A stretch of DNA of 64,000 nucleotides from Centipeda artemidis DSM 19719. Its GTDB lineage: Bacteria; Bacillota; Negativicutes; Selenomonadales; Selenomonadaceae. Where the stretch lies: assembly GCF_000426665.1 (NCBI RefSeq), contig NZ_AUFU01000001.1:186001-250000 (forward strand). Direction: 5' to 3'. Each line of letters starts with the position of its first letter. Positions within the stretch are counted from its first letter, which is position 1. Made by a program: the position numbers and the translations under genes. Below the pieces are notes generated by a model that was given only the letters and a program-made list of their open reading frames with translations, was not told where the DNA came from and made no database searches. Below are positions 10,560 through 19,077 of this stretch, in pieces.

Positions 10560-11060
10560 TTACATATGTTTCACGGGTACGGGACCGCGCGAGAGTGCGA
10601 TTGCTCCCGTCCGCGCGATCTCGATGATGCCATAGTCCGAGAGAAGCTCCGAGAGCGCGTCGATTTTCTTCGTGTCGCCCGTCAGCTCCACAACGACATT
10701 CTCCACACCGACGTCCACAATGCGTGCGCGGAAGATGTTCACGACGTCAATGATCTGCGCGCGCGACTCCTTCGTCGCACGCACCTTAATGAGCACAAGT
10801 TCACGCGTGATGGAGTCAAACTGCGTAAGATTGACAATTTTCACAACATCGATGAGCTTTGAAAGCTGTGTCACTACTTGGTTCAGCTCATTCTCCGAGG
10901 CAACCGAGACAACGATGTTGATGCGCGTGACCGCCTTTTCCTCCGTGTAGCCGGCAGAGATACTCTCGATGTTGAACGCGCGGCGACTGATGAGACTGGC
11001 GATGTGTGTGAGAACACCCGGCTTGTTGTCGACCAGCACTGCGAGTAAATATTTGTCCAT
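10560..11060 (-). CDS. ilvN: Acetolactate synthase small (regulatory) subunit
   Basis: The 166-residue regulatory subunit of acetohydroxyacid synthase mediates valine feedback on IlvB in branched-chain amino acid synthesis. An N-terminal ACT domain (YLLAVLVDNKPGVLTHIASLISRRAFNIESI, written here in two parts: YLLAVLVDNKPGVL, then HIASLISRRAFNIESI) is followed by the C-terminal small-subunit domain (RELVLIKVRA to IIEIARTGAIALSRG). The start at 11060 lies one base after the ilvB stop, indicating coupled translation; the long upstream frame extension overlaps ilvB and is not used. Confidence 0.97.
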   Translation of the reverse strand: MDKYLLAVLVDNKPGVLTHIASLISRRAFNIESISAGYTEEKAVTRINIVVSVASENELNQVVTQLSKLIDVVKIVNLTQFDSITRELVLIKVRATKESRAQIIDVVNIFRARIVDVGVENVVVELTGDTKKIDALSELLSDYGIIEIARTGAIALSRGPVPVKHM

Positions 11061-11061
11061 A

Positions 11062-12747
11062 TTACCTTCCTCCCAGCACCATCTGATCCAGCCGCTTTCC
11101 GCCCGGCACCATCGGCACAACGTCCGCCTCCTCGGGGACAATGACGTCGATGAGCCGCGCCCCATCCTCCGCGAGGAGACGCGGCAGCTCCTCCGCGAGC
11201 TGCTCCTTCGTCTCGATGCGCGCCCCCGCAACGCCCATCGCTGCGGCGAGCTTTACATAATCCGTTTTTCCTTTGAGCTCCGACGCGGAATAATGACGGC
11301 TGTAAAAGAGCCGCTGCCACTGTCCTACCATGCCAAGGATGGAATTGTGCACGATGACGACCTTGATGTCGATGTCGTTGTCCGCAATCGTCGCGAACTC
11401 TTGACAATTCATCATGATGCTGCCGTCGCCCGTGATGAGCACGACCTTTTTCTCCGGGCAGGCGAGTTTCGCACCGAGTGCCGCCGGCAGACCGTACCCC
11501 ATCGTGCCGAGCCCGCCCGACGTGAGGAATGTCCGCGGCGCATGTGCATGGAAGAACTGCGCCGCCCACATCTGATGCTGTCCCACATCCGTGACGCAGA
11601 TCGTATCCTCATCCATCAGTGCGCGCACCCGGCTGACGAGTGCCTCGGGGCGAATCTCCTCCGCCTCCTTCCATGTCAAGGGATGCGCACGCTCCATCGA
11701 CAGCACTTCGCCGAGCCACGGGCGGAAGCGCGTCGTCAGATCCCCGCCGAGAGCACGCACCGCCGCAACGAACGCGGGCAGCGTTCCGCGCAGATCGCCG
11801 AGCACGGGGAGATCGACACGCACATTTTTGTTCAGCTCCGCGGGATCAATGTCAAAATGCACGACGCGCGCCTTGGGCGCAAACGCTGCAGTGTTCCCCG
11901 TTACGCGGTCGCTGAAGCGCGTGCCGACCGCGAGGAGGAGGTCGCACTCCTGTATTGCCATGTTCGACGCGTAGGAGCCGTGCATCCCCGCCATCCCGGT
12001 GAATCCCTCGGTCTCTGCGGCGATGCCGCCGATGCCCATGAGCGTCGCGACCGACGGCATCCCCGTCAGTCTGAGGAGTTCACGAATCTCCTCCGCAGTA
12101 TCCGAGAGCACAACACCGCCGCCGACGAAGAGCAACGGCTGCTCCGCCGCGGCAAGAGCCTCCGCTGCCGCCCGCACCGCTGCGGGATCAAAGGAGGCCT
12201 CGCCCGTATAGCCGTGCAGCTTTACAGCGGTCGGATAGCGATAGTCGATCTGCGCATCGAACACATCCTTTGCCACGTCGATGACAACGACGCCCGGGCG
12301 CCCCGTCCGCGCGATATAAAACGCCTCTTTGACGATGCGCGGCAGATCCGCCGCGTCCTTCACGAGATAATTATGCTTCGTAATCGGCGTCGTAATACCC
12401 ACGATGTCCGCCTCTTGGAACGAATCTTTTCCAATGTAAGGATTTGCCACCTGTCCCGTGATGCAGACCATCGGCACAGAGTCCATATGTGCCGTCGCAA
12501 TCCCCGTCACGAGATTCGTCGCGCCGGGTCCCGATGTTGCAAATACGACGCCGACCTTCCCCGACGCGCGGGCGTACCCGTCCGCCGCATGTGCCGCGCC
12601 CTGCTCATGACGCGTCAGCACATGCCGGAACCCCATTTTATAAACTTCGTCATACAGCGTAAGCACCGCGCCGCCCGGATAGCCAAAGACGACCTCGACG
12701 CCCTCCTGTTTCAAACTCTCTAAAAGCGCATGTGCGCCGTTCATCAT
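11062..12747 (-). CDS. ilvB: Acetolactate synthase large (catalytic) subunit
   Basis: This thiamine-diphosphate enzyme condenses pyruvate (or 2-oxobutyrate) in the first common step of valine, leucine and isoleucine synthesis. The 561-residue protein shows GYPGGAVLTLYDEVY, the catalytic Glu region RHEQGAAHAADGYARASG, the central domain and the ThDP/Mg motif GDGSIMMNCQEFATI. AGGAGGG lies 11 bases before ATG 12747; TTG 12750 and ATG 12744 are alternatives. A strong promoter gives a short leader of about 45 bases, so I see no T-box or leader-peptide attenuator. Confidence 0.97.
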   Translation of the reverse strand: MMNGAHALLESLKQEGVEVVFGYPGGAVLTLYDEVYKMGFRHVLTRHEQGAAHAADGYARASGKVGVVFATSGPGATNLVTGIATAHMDSVPMVCITGQVANPYIGKDSFQEADIVGITTPITKHNYLVKDAADLPRIVKEAFYIARTGRPGVVVIDVAKDVFDAQIDYRYPTAVKLHGYTGEASFDPAAVRAAAEALAAAEQPLLFVGGGVVLSDTAEEIRELLRLTGMPSVATLMGIGGIAAETEGFTGMAGMHGSYASNMAIQECDLLLAVGTRFSDRVTGNTAAFAPKARVVHFDIDPAELNKNVRVDLPVLGDLRGTLPAFVAAVRALGGDLTTRFRPWLGEVLSMERAHPLTWKEAEEIRPEALVSRVRALMDEDTICVTDVGQHQMWAAQFFHAHAPRTFLTSGGLGTMGYGLPAALGAKLACPEKKVVLITGDGSIMMNCQEFATIADNDIDIKVVIVHNSILGMVGQWQRLFYSRHYSASELKGKTDYVKLAAAMGVAGARIETKEQLAEELPRLLAEDGARLIDVIVPEEADVVPMVPGGKRLDQMVLGGR

Positions 12748-12798
12748 CAAATCGGATTCCCTCCTAAAATATAGCCATCCCCATTATAATACTCTTCT

Positions 12799-12827
12799 AT
12801 TATAGGGGTTTCTCCTTTTTTTTACAA
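12799..12827 (-). promoter_or_regulatory. Sigma-A promoter of ilvBN
   Basis: On the minus strand TTGTAA (12822-12827) and a perfect TATAAT (12799-12804) are exactly 17 bases apart; a second TATAAT occurs about 15 bases closer to the gene. Confidence 0.75.
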
Positions 12828-12906
12828 GCATCTCCGACATCTTGAATAATTTTCCGGACATCTTTAATGATATGTGTGAAAGCAGATGCATGGACTCCAT
12901 AACAAC

Positions 12907-12943
12907 AAACGGATCCGATATACAATACATATCGAATCCGTTT
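12907..12943. repeat. Inverted repeat in the 12751-13092 intergenic region
   Basis: A 15-bp stem with one mismatch (12907-12921 with 12929-12943) and a 7-base loop. It lies between the end of the unknown 520-residue gene and the ilvB promoter and may be a weak terminator, although no clean T-run follows. The rest of this 340-base gap holds the ilvBN promoter and no gene I can support. Confidence 0.6.
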
Positions 12944-13092
12944 CAATACAATTTTGTGAATACGCACGCGTAAGTTTGGAAGCATCCACACTTTTATAGC
13001 CCCGAACAAAGCAAGACTGCCGGCATGATCCACAAGGCGAATATAGCTTTGCTTTCGTTCTCTCACAGCACAATCGGTGATCACGACTCAAC

Positions 13093-14655
13093 TCATGATC
13101 TATGATCCCTTGATTTCCGATCCACTACACTGTAGAGCATCGTAACGAACCCCTCCTCACCAAGATAACGCGGATCAAACGAGACGCACCCTATCGTCTC
13201 CCGGATACGAGTGATTGCCGCATTGACGCTCTTCTTATTTGAGCCAAATACGCGGTACAGTTCTTCTATATGCGTCAGGTCGATGCTGTTGATGTCGGCA
13301 AAAAGGAAAATAACCGCCGTCAAGACTTCCGGTTTTTCCGCATGCCTCCCGACAATATGCGCATAGTCACGGAACAGATTCCCCATCAGCTCCTGTGCGT
13401 AACGACTGAACCCAAGTTTTTCCGACACGGCCCGAAGCACGGTGAGCTCCTCGCTCCAACGATCCCGTTCAGCAGCAGGACGGTCGATCTGTGGTGGCAA
13501 TGCACGCTGCGGAAGCACATCGAGCTGTGCCCTTGAAGAGAGTACGTGGATGGTATGCCGCACGAGTGCAGCCTCTCGCAGGAGAAATTCATCTATATCG
13601 GCAGACTTTTTCTGCATACAAAAGAGCTCAAATTCGCGTTGAATCGTCTCGCTGATACGCCGCTGAAGCCGCTTGCTCGCAGGAATCGACGTGATGTAGT
13701 TGAGCATCATCACCCCCTCGTCACAAATATGCCCGAACAAAATCGTTCGACTGAGCGCCCCCGGGATCCCCGGATGCGGCAGGATGATCTCCTCATTGCG
13801 AAGCATGTCACGGCAGACAATGTATTCATCGTACTCTTCCGTTACGGCAAGTACTGCAAAGCGCGCGGCAAGAAGATCCTGTATAATCTCACGCTCGTCG
13901 TAATCGAGCTTATCCCATTCCTGCTCGCTGTAATGCTCAATAGGCGTCTCATCGGTAGCGATCAAATGGTAGTCGAAGAAGAAAAAATCCCAAAACCGCA
14001 GCCAGAAAGTTTCCTTTTCCTCCTCGGAAGCGTGTTCATAAGCGCTCATATCGTAGAGATCGCCCGTATAGATCATGGCGGCGCGTCCGATATCAAGCTG
14101 ATACGGAGGGCGCCTAAAATACTCGCCGATCTTGTGCAGGAGGTCATTGAGCTGGAGATTCAGCTCGTCCATCTCCATACGCTCATCCTCTTCGATATCA
14201 TCGAGCGTCAGCCCTTCGATCTCCTCCCATTCGACACGCGGCGGCAGGCGAAATCGCCCTGTAATATAGAACTCCTCAAGATCCGCATCCGGCTCCGCCA
14301 TATCGATCTCATAGTCCCCGTTTTCCTCAAGGTAAGTGAGGAATGCACGCATACGCGCAAAATAATCCTCCACATGGCACTTTAAGGGACGCCGGTCAAT
14401 ATGTTTTTCAGCATAGCGAAAAAAAAGCGCAAGATAGTCAATGCGGATAAACAGACGCGCAAGTTCGTCGCTGCGCCGTGCAATGCATATCAGGAAATCC
14501 TCGATGCAGTACCAGTCAATGCACAGCTCTTCGCTGCTCCTCCCTTTCCACGCCGACGCACGCAAATAGCGCTCGACCAGCGGTCTCGGCACAAAGATGT
14601 TCACACGCCCATGTTCGCCGTAGAAACGCTTGACCAAAGCGTAGACATTTTCCAT
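13093..14655 (-). CDS. Large unknown cytoplasmic protein
   Basis: I do not recognise this 520-residue protein. It has no signal peptide or clear membrane helix. It is rich in Glu, Asp, Arg and Tyr and predicted largely helical, with a strongly acidic stretch (GLTLDDIEEDERMEMDEL) near residues 150-175 and aromatic-rich segments such as FWLRFWDFFFFDYH. The last 100 residues (FADINSIDLTHIEELYRVFG then SNKKSVNAAITRIRE) look like a helix-turn-helix-sized bundle, but I cannot name a family. GGGAGGG precedes ATG 14655. It has its own strong promoter carrying a palindrome and is divergent from the YgbA-like gene. Confidence 0.8.
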   Translation of the reverse strand: MENVYALVKRFYGEHGRVNIFVPRPLVERYLRASAWKGRSSEELCIDWYCIEDFLICIARRSDELARLFIRIDYLALFFRYAEKHIDRRPLKCHVEDYFARMRAFLTYLEENGDYEIDMAEPDADLEEFYITGRFRLPPRVEWEEIEGLTLDDIEEDERMEMDELNLQLNDLLHKIGEYFRRPPYQLDIGRAAMIYTGDLYDMSAYEHASEEEKETFWLRFWDFFFFDYHLIATDETPIEHYSEQEWDKLDYDEREIIQDLLAARFAVLAVTEEYDEYIVCRDMLRNEEIILPHPGIPGALSRTILFGHICDEGVMMLNYITSIPASKRLQRRISETIQREFELFCMQKKSADIDEFLLREAALVRHTIHVLSSRAQLDVLPQRALPPQIDRPAAERDRWSEELTVLRAVSEKLGFSRYAQELMGNLFRDYAHIVGRHAEKPEVLTAVIFLFADINSIDLTHIEELYRVFGSNKKSVNAAITRIRETIGCVSFDPRYLGEEGFVTMLYSVVDRKSRDHRS

Positions 14656-14713
14656 GCAGCCCTCCCGCGTCACGCGTTTCCCCAAATACACAAATCCAAA
14701 TAGAATACGGTTT

Positions 14714-14742
14714 ATCCTAACAAATGTGTGAACACTTGTCAA
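14714..14742 (-). promoter_or_regulatory. Promoter of the unknown 520-residue gene, with spacer palindrome
   Basis: On the minus strand TTGACA (14737-14742) and TAGGAT (14714-14719) are 17 bases apart. The spacer holds GTGTTCACAC, an inverted repeat well placed for a repressor. Confidence 0.7.
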
Positions 14743-14761
14743 TCATACGCACACAATAGAA

Positions 14762-14805
14762 ACAGATTCGTCACTCTTGCTTTTTTCTAAAAAAATCTGT
14801 AAAAT
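14762..14805 (+). promoter_or_regulatory. Promoter of the YgbA-like gene with flanking inverted repeat
   Basis: TTGCTT (14777-14782) and TAAAAT (14800-14805) are 17 bases apart. ACAGATT (14762-14768) and AATCTGT (14794-14800) form an inverted repeat that brackets the -35 box. The E. coli ygbA promoter is controlled by the nitric-oxide sensor NsrR; whether a similar regulator acts here is unknown. Confidence 0.5.
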
Positions 14806-14866
14806 GACAAAATGGAGAGAAAAGCGCGCATGCGCAGAAGATAAACGAAAGCATAGGTGATTCCGA

Positions 14867-15319
14867 ATGAGCATATTCTCACGCTTCCTCCCGAAGCGCA
14901 AACCGCCCGAAATTAAGAACAACATCCCGAAGGAAAAGGAAAACATCCGCAAAACCTTCGGCATTTATTGCGGCAAGCATCACGAGAAGAACGGCAGCAA
15001 GCTCTGCCCGCGCTGCACGGCGCTGCTCGCAACCGTCTTTACGAAAATCGACCGCTGCCCCTACGGCATTACAAAGCCGATCTGCGACCGCTGCGACCGC
15101 CCGTGTTTCGGCACAAAGGCGACGCAGGAGTTCCTGACCATCATGCAGGGCACGCAGCGCGGAATGCTCCTGCGCCATCCCATTATGACCATCAAGCACA
15201 AGCTCGCGGGCATGGGTGTCGACTATGCCAAGCATCAGCAGCAGAAAAAGCTTGACGACAAGGTAAAGGCACGCGAAAAGGCAGCAAAAGAACGCGTCAA
15301 AGAGCGCAAGAAAAAATAA
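14867..15319 (+). CDS. YgbA-like nitrous-oxide-stimulated promoter family protein
   Basis: The 150-residue protein matches the YgbA_NO family: [35 protein letters not shown] and [13 protein letters not shown], with the Cys residues placed as in E. coli YgbA. YgbA is linked to survival of nitrosative stress and carries a metal- or cluster-like Cys set; its biochemical role is not settled. The C-terminal 35 residues are a Lys-rich helical tail ([19 protein letters not shown]) not found in the short E. coli protein. It is monocistronic between its promoter and a shared terminator. Confidence 0.9.
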   Translation: MSIFSRFLPKRKPPEIKNNIPKEKENIRKTFGIYCGKHHEKNGSKLCPRCTALLATVFTKIDRCPYGITKPICDRCDRPCFGTKATQEFLTIMQGTQRGMLLRHPIMTIKHKLAGMGVDYAKHQQQKKLDDKVKAREKAAKERVKERKKK

Positions 15320-15340
15320 GACGAAAAATAATATGCGCAA

Positions 15341-15379
15341 AAAACCTCCCGTGCGGTACGTCCGCATCGGGAGGTTTTT
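15341..15379 (+). terminator. Bidirectional terminator between YgbA-like gene and soluble chemoreceptor
   Basis: AAAACCTCCCG pairs with CGGGAGGTTTT around a GC-rich inner stem, with A and T tracts on both sides, between two convergent genes. Confidence 0.85.
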
Positions 15380-15388
15380 ATATGCACT

Positions 15389-15913
15389 TTACGCCAGCGT
15401 CTTAATGTATGCCTTGAGCTCGTCCGCGGCTTTCGTCACTTGTGAGAGATTTGCCGTAATCTCCTGCGTGGATGCCGCCTGCTCTTCGCTGATGGAGCCG
15501 GTCGTCTCGATGGATTTCGAAATGTCCTCAACGGCACGGTTCATCTCGTTCAGCGTAACCTGGATACGCTCAGTCGCTTCGCGTGACTGCTCCGCGAGCT
15601 TGCGCACCTCTTCGGCGACGACGGCGAACCCGCGTCCCTGCTCGCCCGCACGCGCTGCCTCAATCGCGGCATTCAGACCGAGGAGGTTCGTCTGTCCGGC
15701 GATGTTCGTGATGAAATCAATGACCTTGATCGTATCGGCATTGCGCTCCTGCAGGAACTTTGCCTGCTTCACCGACTCCTGCCCTGCCGTCGCGAGCTCC
15801 GTCGCGCTTTTTGCAACCTGCTCGATCGCCTCATAGACGGTCTGTGTCGACGTCGCAATCTGTTCGATCGCCGTCAGCAGCCGCTCATGGTCAATCTTCG
15901 TCTCTTCTGCCAT
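15389..15913 (-). CDS. Minimal soluble chemoreceptor (signalling domain only)
   Basis: This 174-residue protein is essentially a bare MCP signalling domain: two long antiparallel helices with the conserved tip [19 protein letters not shown] (72-90) and [10 protein letters not shown]. It lacks membrane helices, HAMP and any recognisable sensor domain. The start is real: GGAGGAAG lies six bases before ATG 15913 and no coding sequence continues upstream. It could join cytoplasmic receptor arrays, or be the degenerate remainder of a larger receptor that kept an intact frame. Helices this short would form a receptor much shorter than usual classes. Confidence 0.88.
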   Translation of the reverse strand: MAEETKIDHERLLTAIEQIATSTQTVYEAIEQVAKSATELATAGQESVKQAKFLQERNADTIKVIDFITNIAGQTNLLGLNAAIEAARAGEQGRGFAVVAEEVRKLAEQSREATERIQVTLNEMNRAVEDISKSIETTGSISEEQAASTQEITANLSQVTKAADELKAYIKTLA

Positions 15914-16027
15914 ATTTTACTTCCTCCCTGATCACCCGGTATGAATGATTCCCTACGGCATTGTTTGCTATGGTTTTAATTCAACGCAAAGTGAAAAAAA
16001 CCTTCCTGCCCGCGAAATTTTCTCCGC

Positions 16028-17266
16028 CTATTTTTCCGGCATTAAGATAATGTTGACGGGCAGATTCGACGCGCCGGGCGGCGAGTATTCAAACTGCACG
16101 GGGCGGTCGCTCTCGTACGAACCGAGATCGGCAAGCTCCGTGTGCTGCGTCAGAAAGAGCAGCCCCTCCTCGCGGGCGCGCGCCACATTCTTCGGCTCGG
16201 GAACGGTTTGATCGCCGAAATATGCGCGGTGCTCGGGCGTCTCGAGCAGACGCATCCGCCCGCCGCTCCGCGCGCGCATTGCGCCCGCGTAAACGCCGCC
16301 GAGCGGGCTGAGGAAATAGCGTGTGCGCTCCCTGCCCATCGTTGGGATATTGATTTGATAGAGAATCCCATAGTTGCCGTAGTTCACGACGGGCGCGCCG
16401 TCCGTCGCGTCGACCCCCGTAAGGTACGTATCGTGCAGATTGTCCCCGATGGGGAAATACACTGCACCGTCACGTCCGGGGTGATAGATCCGCTGCGAGG
16501 TGACGATGCGGTTCATTCCTTGGAACGTTCCGCGCAGCGCCACCTCGTCGCGCGGCAGCACACGCGCCGTGCGCAGGAAGGCAAAGGGATCAATGTCCGC
16601 GCCGTACATGATCACAGAGACGCGCACGGGCGCACTCGCATCAAAATCATATACCCCGTAAACCAATTCTCCGGGGTTCAAAATCGTCTCATCCATCGCG
16701 GGTACGAGGAGACGCGGGCGTTCCTTCGTCACATGGATACGCTCGCTCATCTCGTGCGTATCAAAATAGCCGATCTGTGTCGCCTTGCCCACGCGCAGAT
16801 AGTCGATGCTCGGCGCACTCGCTGCACCGCGTGTCACCGAAACGACAGCGAGATCCGCCTCCGTCTCGAGCACAACCGCCACTTTCTTCGGCGTTGCAGT
16901 ATCGTTCAGATGATAGTAAAGAACGCGCGCCGCTCCCGTCACCGTATCACGGTAGAGAATCCCCGTCTCCTTGACATACTCGGGACTGTCCGAAAAGAGC
17001 AGCGTCCCGCCCGTATCGTGCGACTCCACTTCCCACCGGTGCATCATGCGCGACGCCTGCTGCGAAATCCGCTGCGCAGGGATCCCGTTATCGCCGAGGA
17101 TTGCGGCGACGCGGCTGCGAATGCCCCCCTCCGCCGCGCCGCGCTCCCGCACAACCGTTGTCCCTCCGGTTGGATGCGCCTGTGCGCTTCGCGCCGCCGG
17201 GAAGAGCAGCGCGGCACAAAGCGCCGAGATCCCTAAGATTCCCTTCCACACGATTCCCTTATTCAT
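16028..17266 (-). CDS. Exported protein of unknown function
   Basis: The 412-residue protein has a Sec signal peptide (MNKGIVWKGILGISALCAALLFP, in which the hydrophobic core is about residues 9-22, cleavage near AQA-HP at about 32) and no later membrane helix, so it is periplasmic or surface-released. The body is mixed beta-type sequence with repeated RxxY and Gly-Asp turns, for example YGVYDFDASAPVRVSVIMYG and YFPIGDNLHDTYLTGVD. I cannot assign a family. It lies 34 bases after the polysaccharide deacetylase gene and probably shares the long whiA transcript, which suggests but does not prove an envelope role. Confidence 0.75.
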   Translation of the reverse strand: MNKGIVWKGILGISALCAALLFPAARSAQAHPTGGTTVVRERGAAEGGIRSRVAAILGDNGIPAQRISQQASRMMHRWEVESHDTGGTLLFSDSPEYVKETGILYRDTVTGAARVLYYHLNDTATPKKVAVVLETEADLAVVSVTRGAASAPSIDYLRVGKATQIGYFDTHEMSERIHVTKERPRLLVPAMDETILNPGELVYGVYDFDASAPVRVSVIMYGADIDPFAFLRTARVLPRDEVALRGTFQGMNRIVTSQRIYHPGRDGAVYFPIGDNLHDTYLTGVDATDGAPVVNYGNYGILYQINIPTMGRERTRYFLSPLGGVYAGAMRARSGGRMRLLETPEHRAYFGDQTVPEPKNVARAREEGLLFLTQHTELADLGSYESDRPVQFEYSPPGASNLPVNIILMPEK

Positions 17267-17300
17267 ACTCTCTTGATTTCCTTCCTCCAATGATTCCGTT

Positions 17301-18149
17301 TTATGATCTCCTCAGCAAATAGATCGCGTCCTGCACATGCTGCCGAACGCCCTCCGGCAGCTCTGCCATGCGCGTCTCCAATCGTGCCGCCAGCTCCCCC
17401 TTAAAAAGCCGCAGGCGGAACTCCCACAATCCAAAGTGCGGCGGTGGAATATTGATGCGGCGCAGACGGTACGGATTCGTCTCCGTCGTATTGAGTCCCG
17501 CCTCGCCCGTCACCGCCGTCAGATAGTTTTCCTCGGCGAGCATATCGACGATCACATCGTCATACGCGCCGTTCGGATAGGAAAAGCTATAGATTGTCTT
17601 CATGCCGTTCCACTCGAGCAGGAGCTTTGAGAGGCGTATCTCATCGAGTTGCTGCTCGCGCGTCAGCGTCGTCAGCGGGATATGGTTCGCCGTGTGGCTG
17701 CCGATCTCCATGCCGTGCGACTCGAGTGCGCGCAGATTGTCCCACGTCATATAGCCGGGCTGCCCGATGTCGTTCGTCACGATGTAGAACACGCCCTTCA
17801 TACCGCGCTCGTCGAGCATCGGCAGGATCACGCGATGATTGTCCTCGTAGCCGTCATCAAAGGAGAGGATGACGGGCTTTTCAGGCAGTACCTGCTTGCC
17901 CTTGCGCGCGCGCGCATAGTCCTGCGGGGTGATTGTCGTATATCCCTCGCGGCGGAGATAGTCGAGCTGCGCCGCGAACTCCGCGGGCGGCACGACGTAC
18001 GGCTCCGCGCCGGGGCGCACCTCCTCGGTCACCATATGGTACTCGAGGATGGGAAATCCTGCGGGCGGCGGCGCTGTGATGAGCCACGCAAAGAGTCCGA
18101 GCAGCGCCCACAGAGGCAGCATCAGCAGCCGCCGAATTGTCTTTCCCAA
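17301..18149 (-). CDS. Membrane-anchored polysaccharide deacetylase (NodB domain)
   Basis: This CE4-family hydrolase removes N-acetyl groups from envelope or extracellular polysaccharide. The 282-residue protein has an N-terminal membrane anchor (about 8-25), then NodB motifs: SFDDGYEDN (catalytic/metal Asp98-Asp99), SHTANH (metal His152 and His156) and FSYPNGAYDD. Length and order fit single-domain family members. It begins three bases after the whiA stop, so it is the next gene of the rapZ-yvcK-whiA unit. Confidence 0.93.
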   Translation of the reverse strand: MGKTIRRLLMLPLWALLGLFAWLITAPPPAGFPILEYHMVTEEVRPGAEPYVVPPAEFAAQLDYLRREGYTTITPQDYARARKGKQVLPEKPVILSFDDGYEDNHRVILPMLDERGMKGVFYIVTNDIGQPGYMTWDNLRALESHGMEIGSHTANHIPLTTLTREQQLDEIRLSKLLLEWNGMKTIYSFSYPNGAYDDVIVDMLAEENYLTAVTGEAGLNTTETNPYRLRRINIPPPHFGLWEFRLRLFKGELAARLETRMAELPEGVRQHVQDAIYLLRRS

Positions 18150-18152
18150 ATT

Positions 18153-19076
18153 TTATACCTCCTCTGCCATCGCGCGCAGTTTGCGCAGGCGATGGTTCAT
18201 CCCCGGTTTACTGATGTGGCAGAGCGCCGCCAGCTCCGCCATGCTGATCTCCGGATGCGCGCGTCGCATCTCGGCGGTCTCGCGCAGCTCCTCGGGCAGT
18301 GTTTCGATGCGCCCCGCCGCCGCAAGACGCTCAATCGCCGCGCGCTGTTCGGCAGCGGCGTCCACGGCACGTCGGACATTCGCCATCTCGACGTTGACGA
18401 GGCGATTGACCTGCGCGCGCACCTCTTTCACGTTGCGCGCGACCTCGATCTCCTCCGCTGCCTCCTCCGCTCCGATGAGCGAGAGGAAGTCCATCACGGC
18501 GTCACCCTCTTTGAGATAGACGACGTAAAGTCCGCGCCGATCCGTCATTCTAACAGGAAAGCCCATGCGGCGCAGCAGCGTATGAAGCGCACGCCCCATT
18601 GTCTCGCTCCGCGCCTTGAGTTCGAGATTGCAGCTCGCCTCGGGGCGGTTCACGCTCCCGCCGCCGAGAAACGCACCGCGCAGATAGGCGGCGCGGCAAC
18701 ATTTTTTCCGCAGGAGCGCCATGTCCGTCCCCGCACGCAATTCTCCCTCCTCGAGGAAGCCGAGCTGCGTGAGCAGCGGCGTCACGGATGCACCTGCGGC
18801 GATGTTGACGATATAGGTGCGGCGGCGGAGCTGCGGCGTGCGTTCCTGTGCCACCGTGGTCTCAATTTCAGTATCTATATTGTGCAGGAGACGGATCACG
18901 CGGCGCGCCACGGCGGCACTCGCCGCTTCGAACCGCAGCCCGCGCCCCTGTCCCTCCTCCGTCCGGGCGGTCGCGCCCATGCGCAGGAGCGCGGCAAGTT
19001 CCGCCGTCCGGCAGCAGGTGCGCTCCTCATCCGTGCGCGCGAGTGCATTTTTGACATCCGATGCGAACGACGGCAT
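18153..19076 (-). CDS. whiA: WhiA DNA-binding protein
   Basis: WhiA is a conserved Gram-positive DNA-binding factor, a sporulation regulator in Streptomyces and linked to division and chromosome segregation in Bacillus. The 307-residue protein has the LAGLIDADG-like fold (RGAFLGGGSVNRPEASCNLEL and following) and a C-terminal helix-turn-helix (ISMAELAALCHISKPGMNHR) as in the family. Its start is one base after the yvcK stop. Presence in this order with yvcK and rapZ is the classic conserved trio. Confidence 0.95.
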   Translation of the reverse strand: MPSFASDVKNALARTDEERTCCRTAELAALLRMGATARTEEGQGRGLRFEAASAAVARRVIRLLHNIDTEIETTVAQERTPQLRRRTYIVNIAAGASVTPLLTQLGFLEEGELRAGTDMALLRKKCCRAAYLRGAFLGGGSVNRPEASCNLELKARSETMGRALHTLLRRMGFPVRMTDRRGLYVVYLKEGDAVMDFLSLIGAEEAAEEIEVARNVKEVRAQVNRLVNVEMANVRRAVDAAAEQRAAIERLAAAGRIETLPEELRETAEMRRAHPEISMAELAALCHISKPGMNHRLRKLRAMAEEV

Positions 19077-19077
19077 A

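Noticed and set aside
10969-12723. 584-codon open frame antisense to ilvB
   Set aside because: Same GC-driven shadow effect over a fully recognised gene; low-quality Arg/His-rich composition.
12800-13084. 94-codon minus-strand frame before ilvB
   Set aside because: It runs across the ilvBN promoter boxes and the 15-bp inverted repeat, lacks a ribosome site and has no recognisable content.
12751-13092. T-box or leader-peptide attenuator for ilvBN
   Set aside because: The predicted promoter leaves about 45 bases of leader; no T-box sequence and no run of Val/Leu/Ile codons was found.
15389-15913. Soluble chemoreceptor as a pseudogene
   Set aside because: Start codon, ribosome site, frame and terminator are all intact, so I list it as a gene and keep truncation only as an evolutionary possibility.
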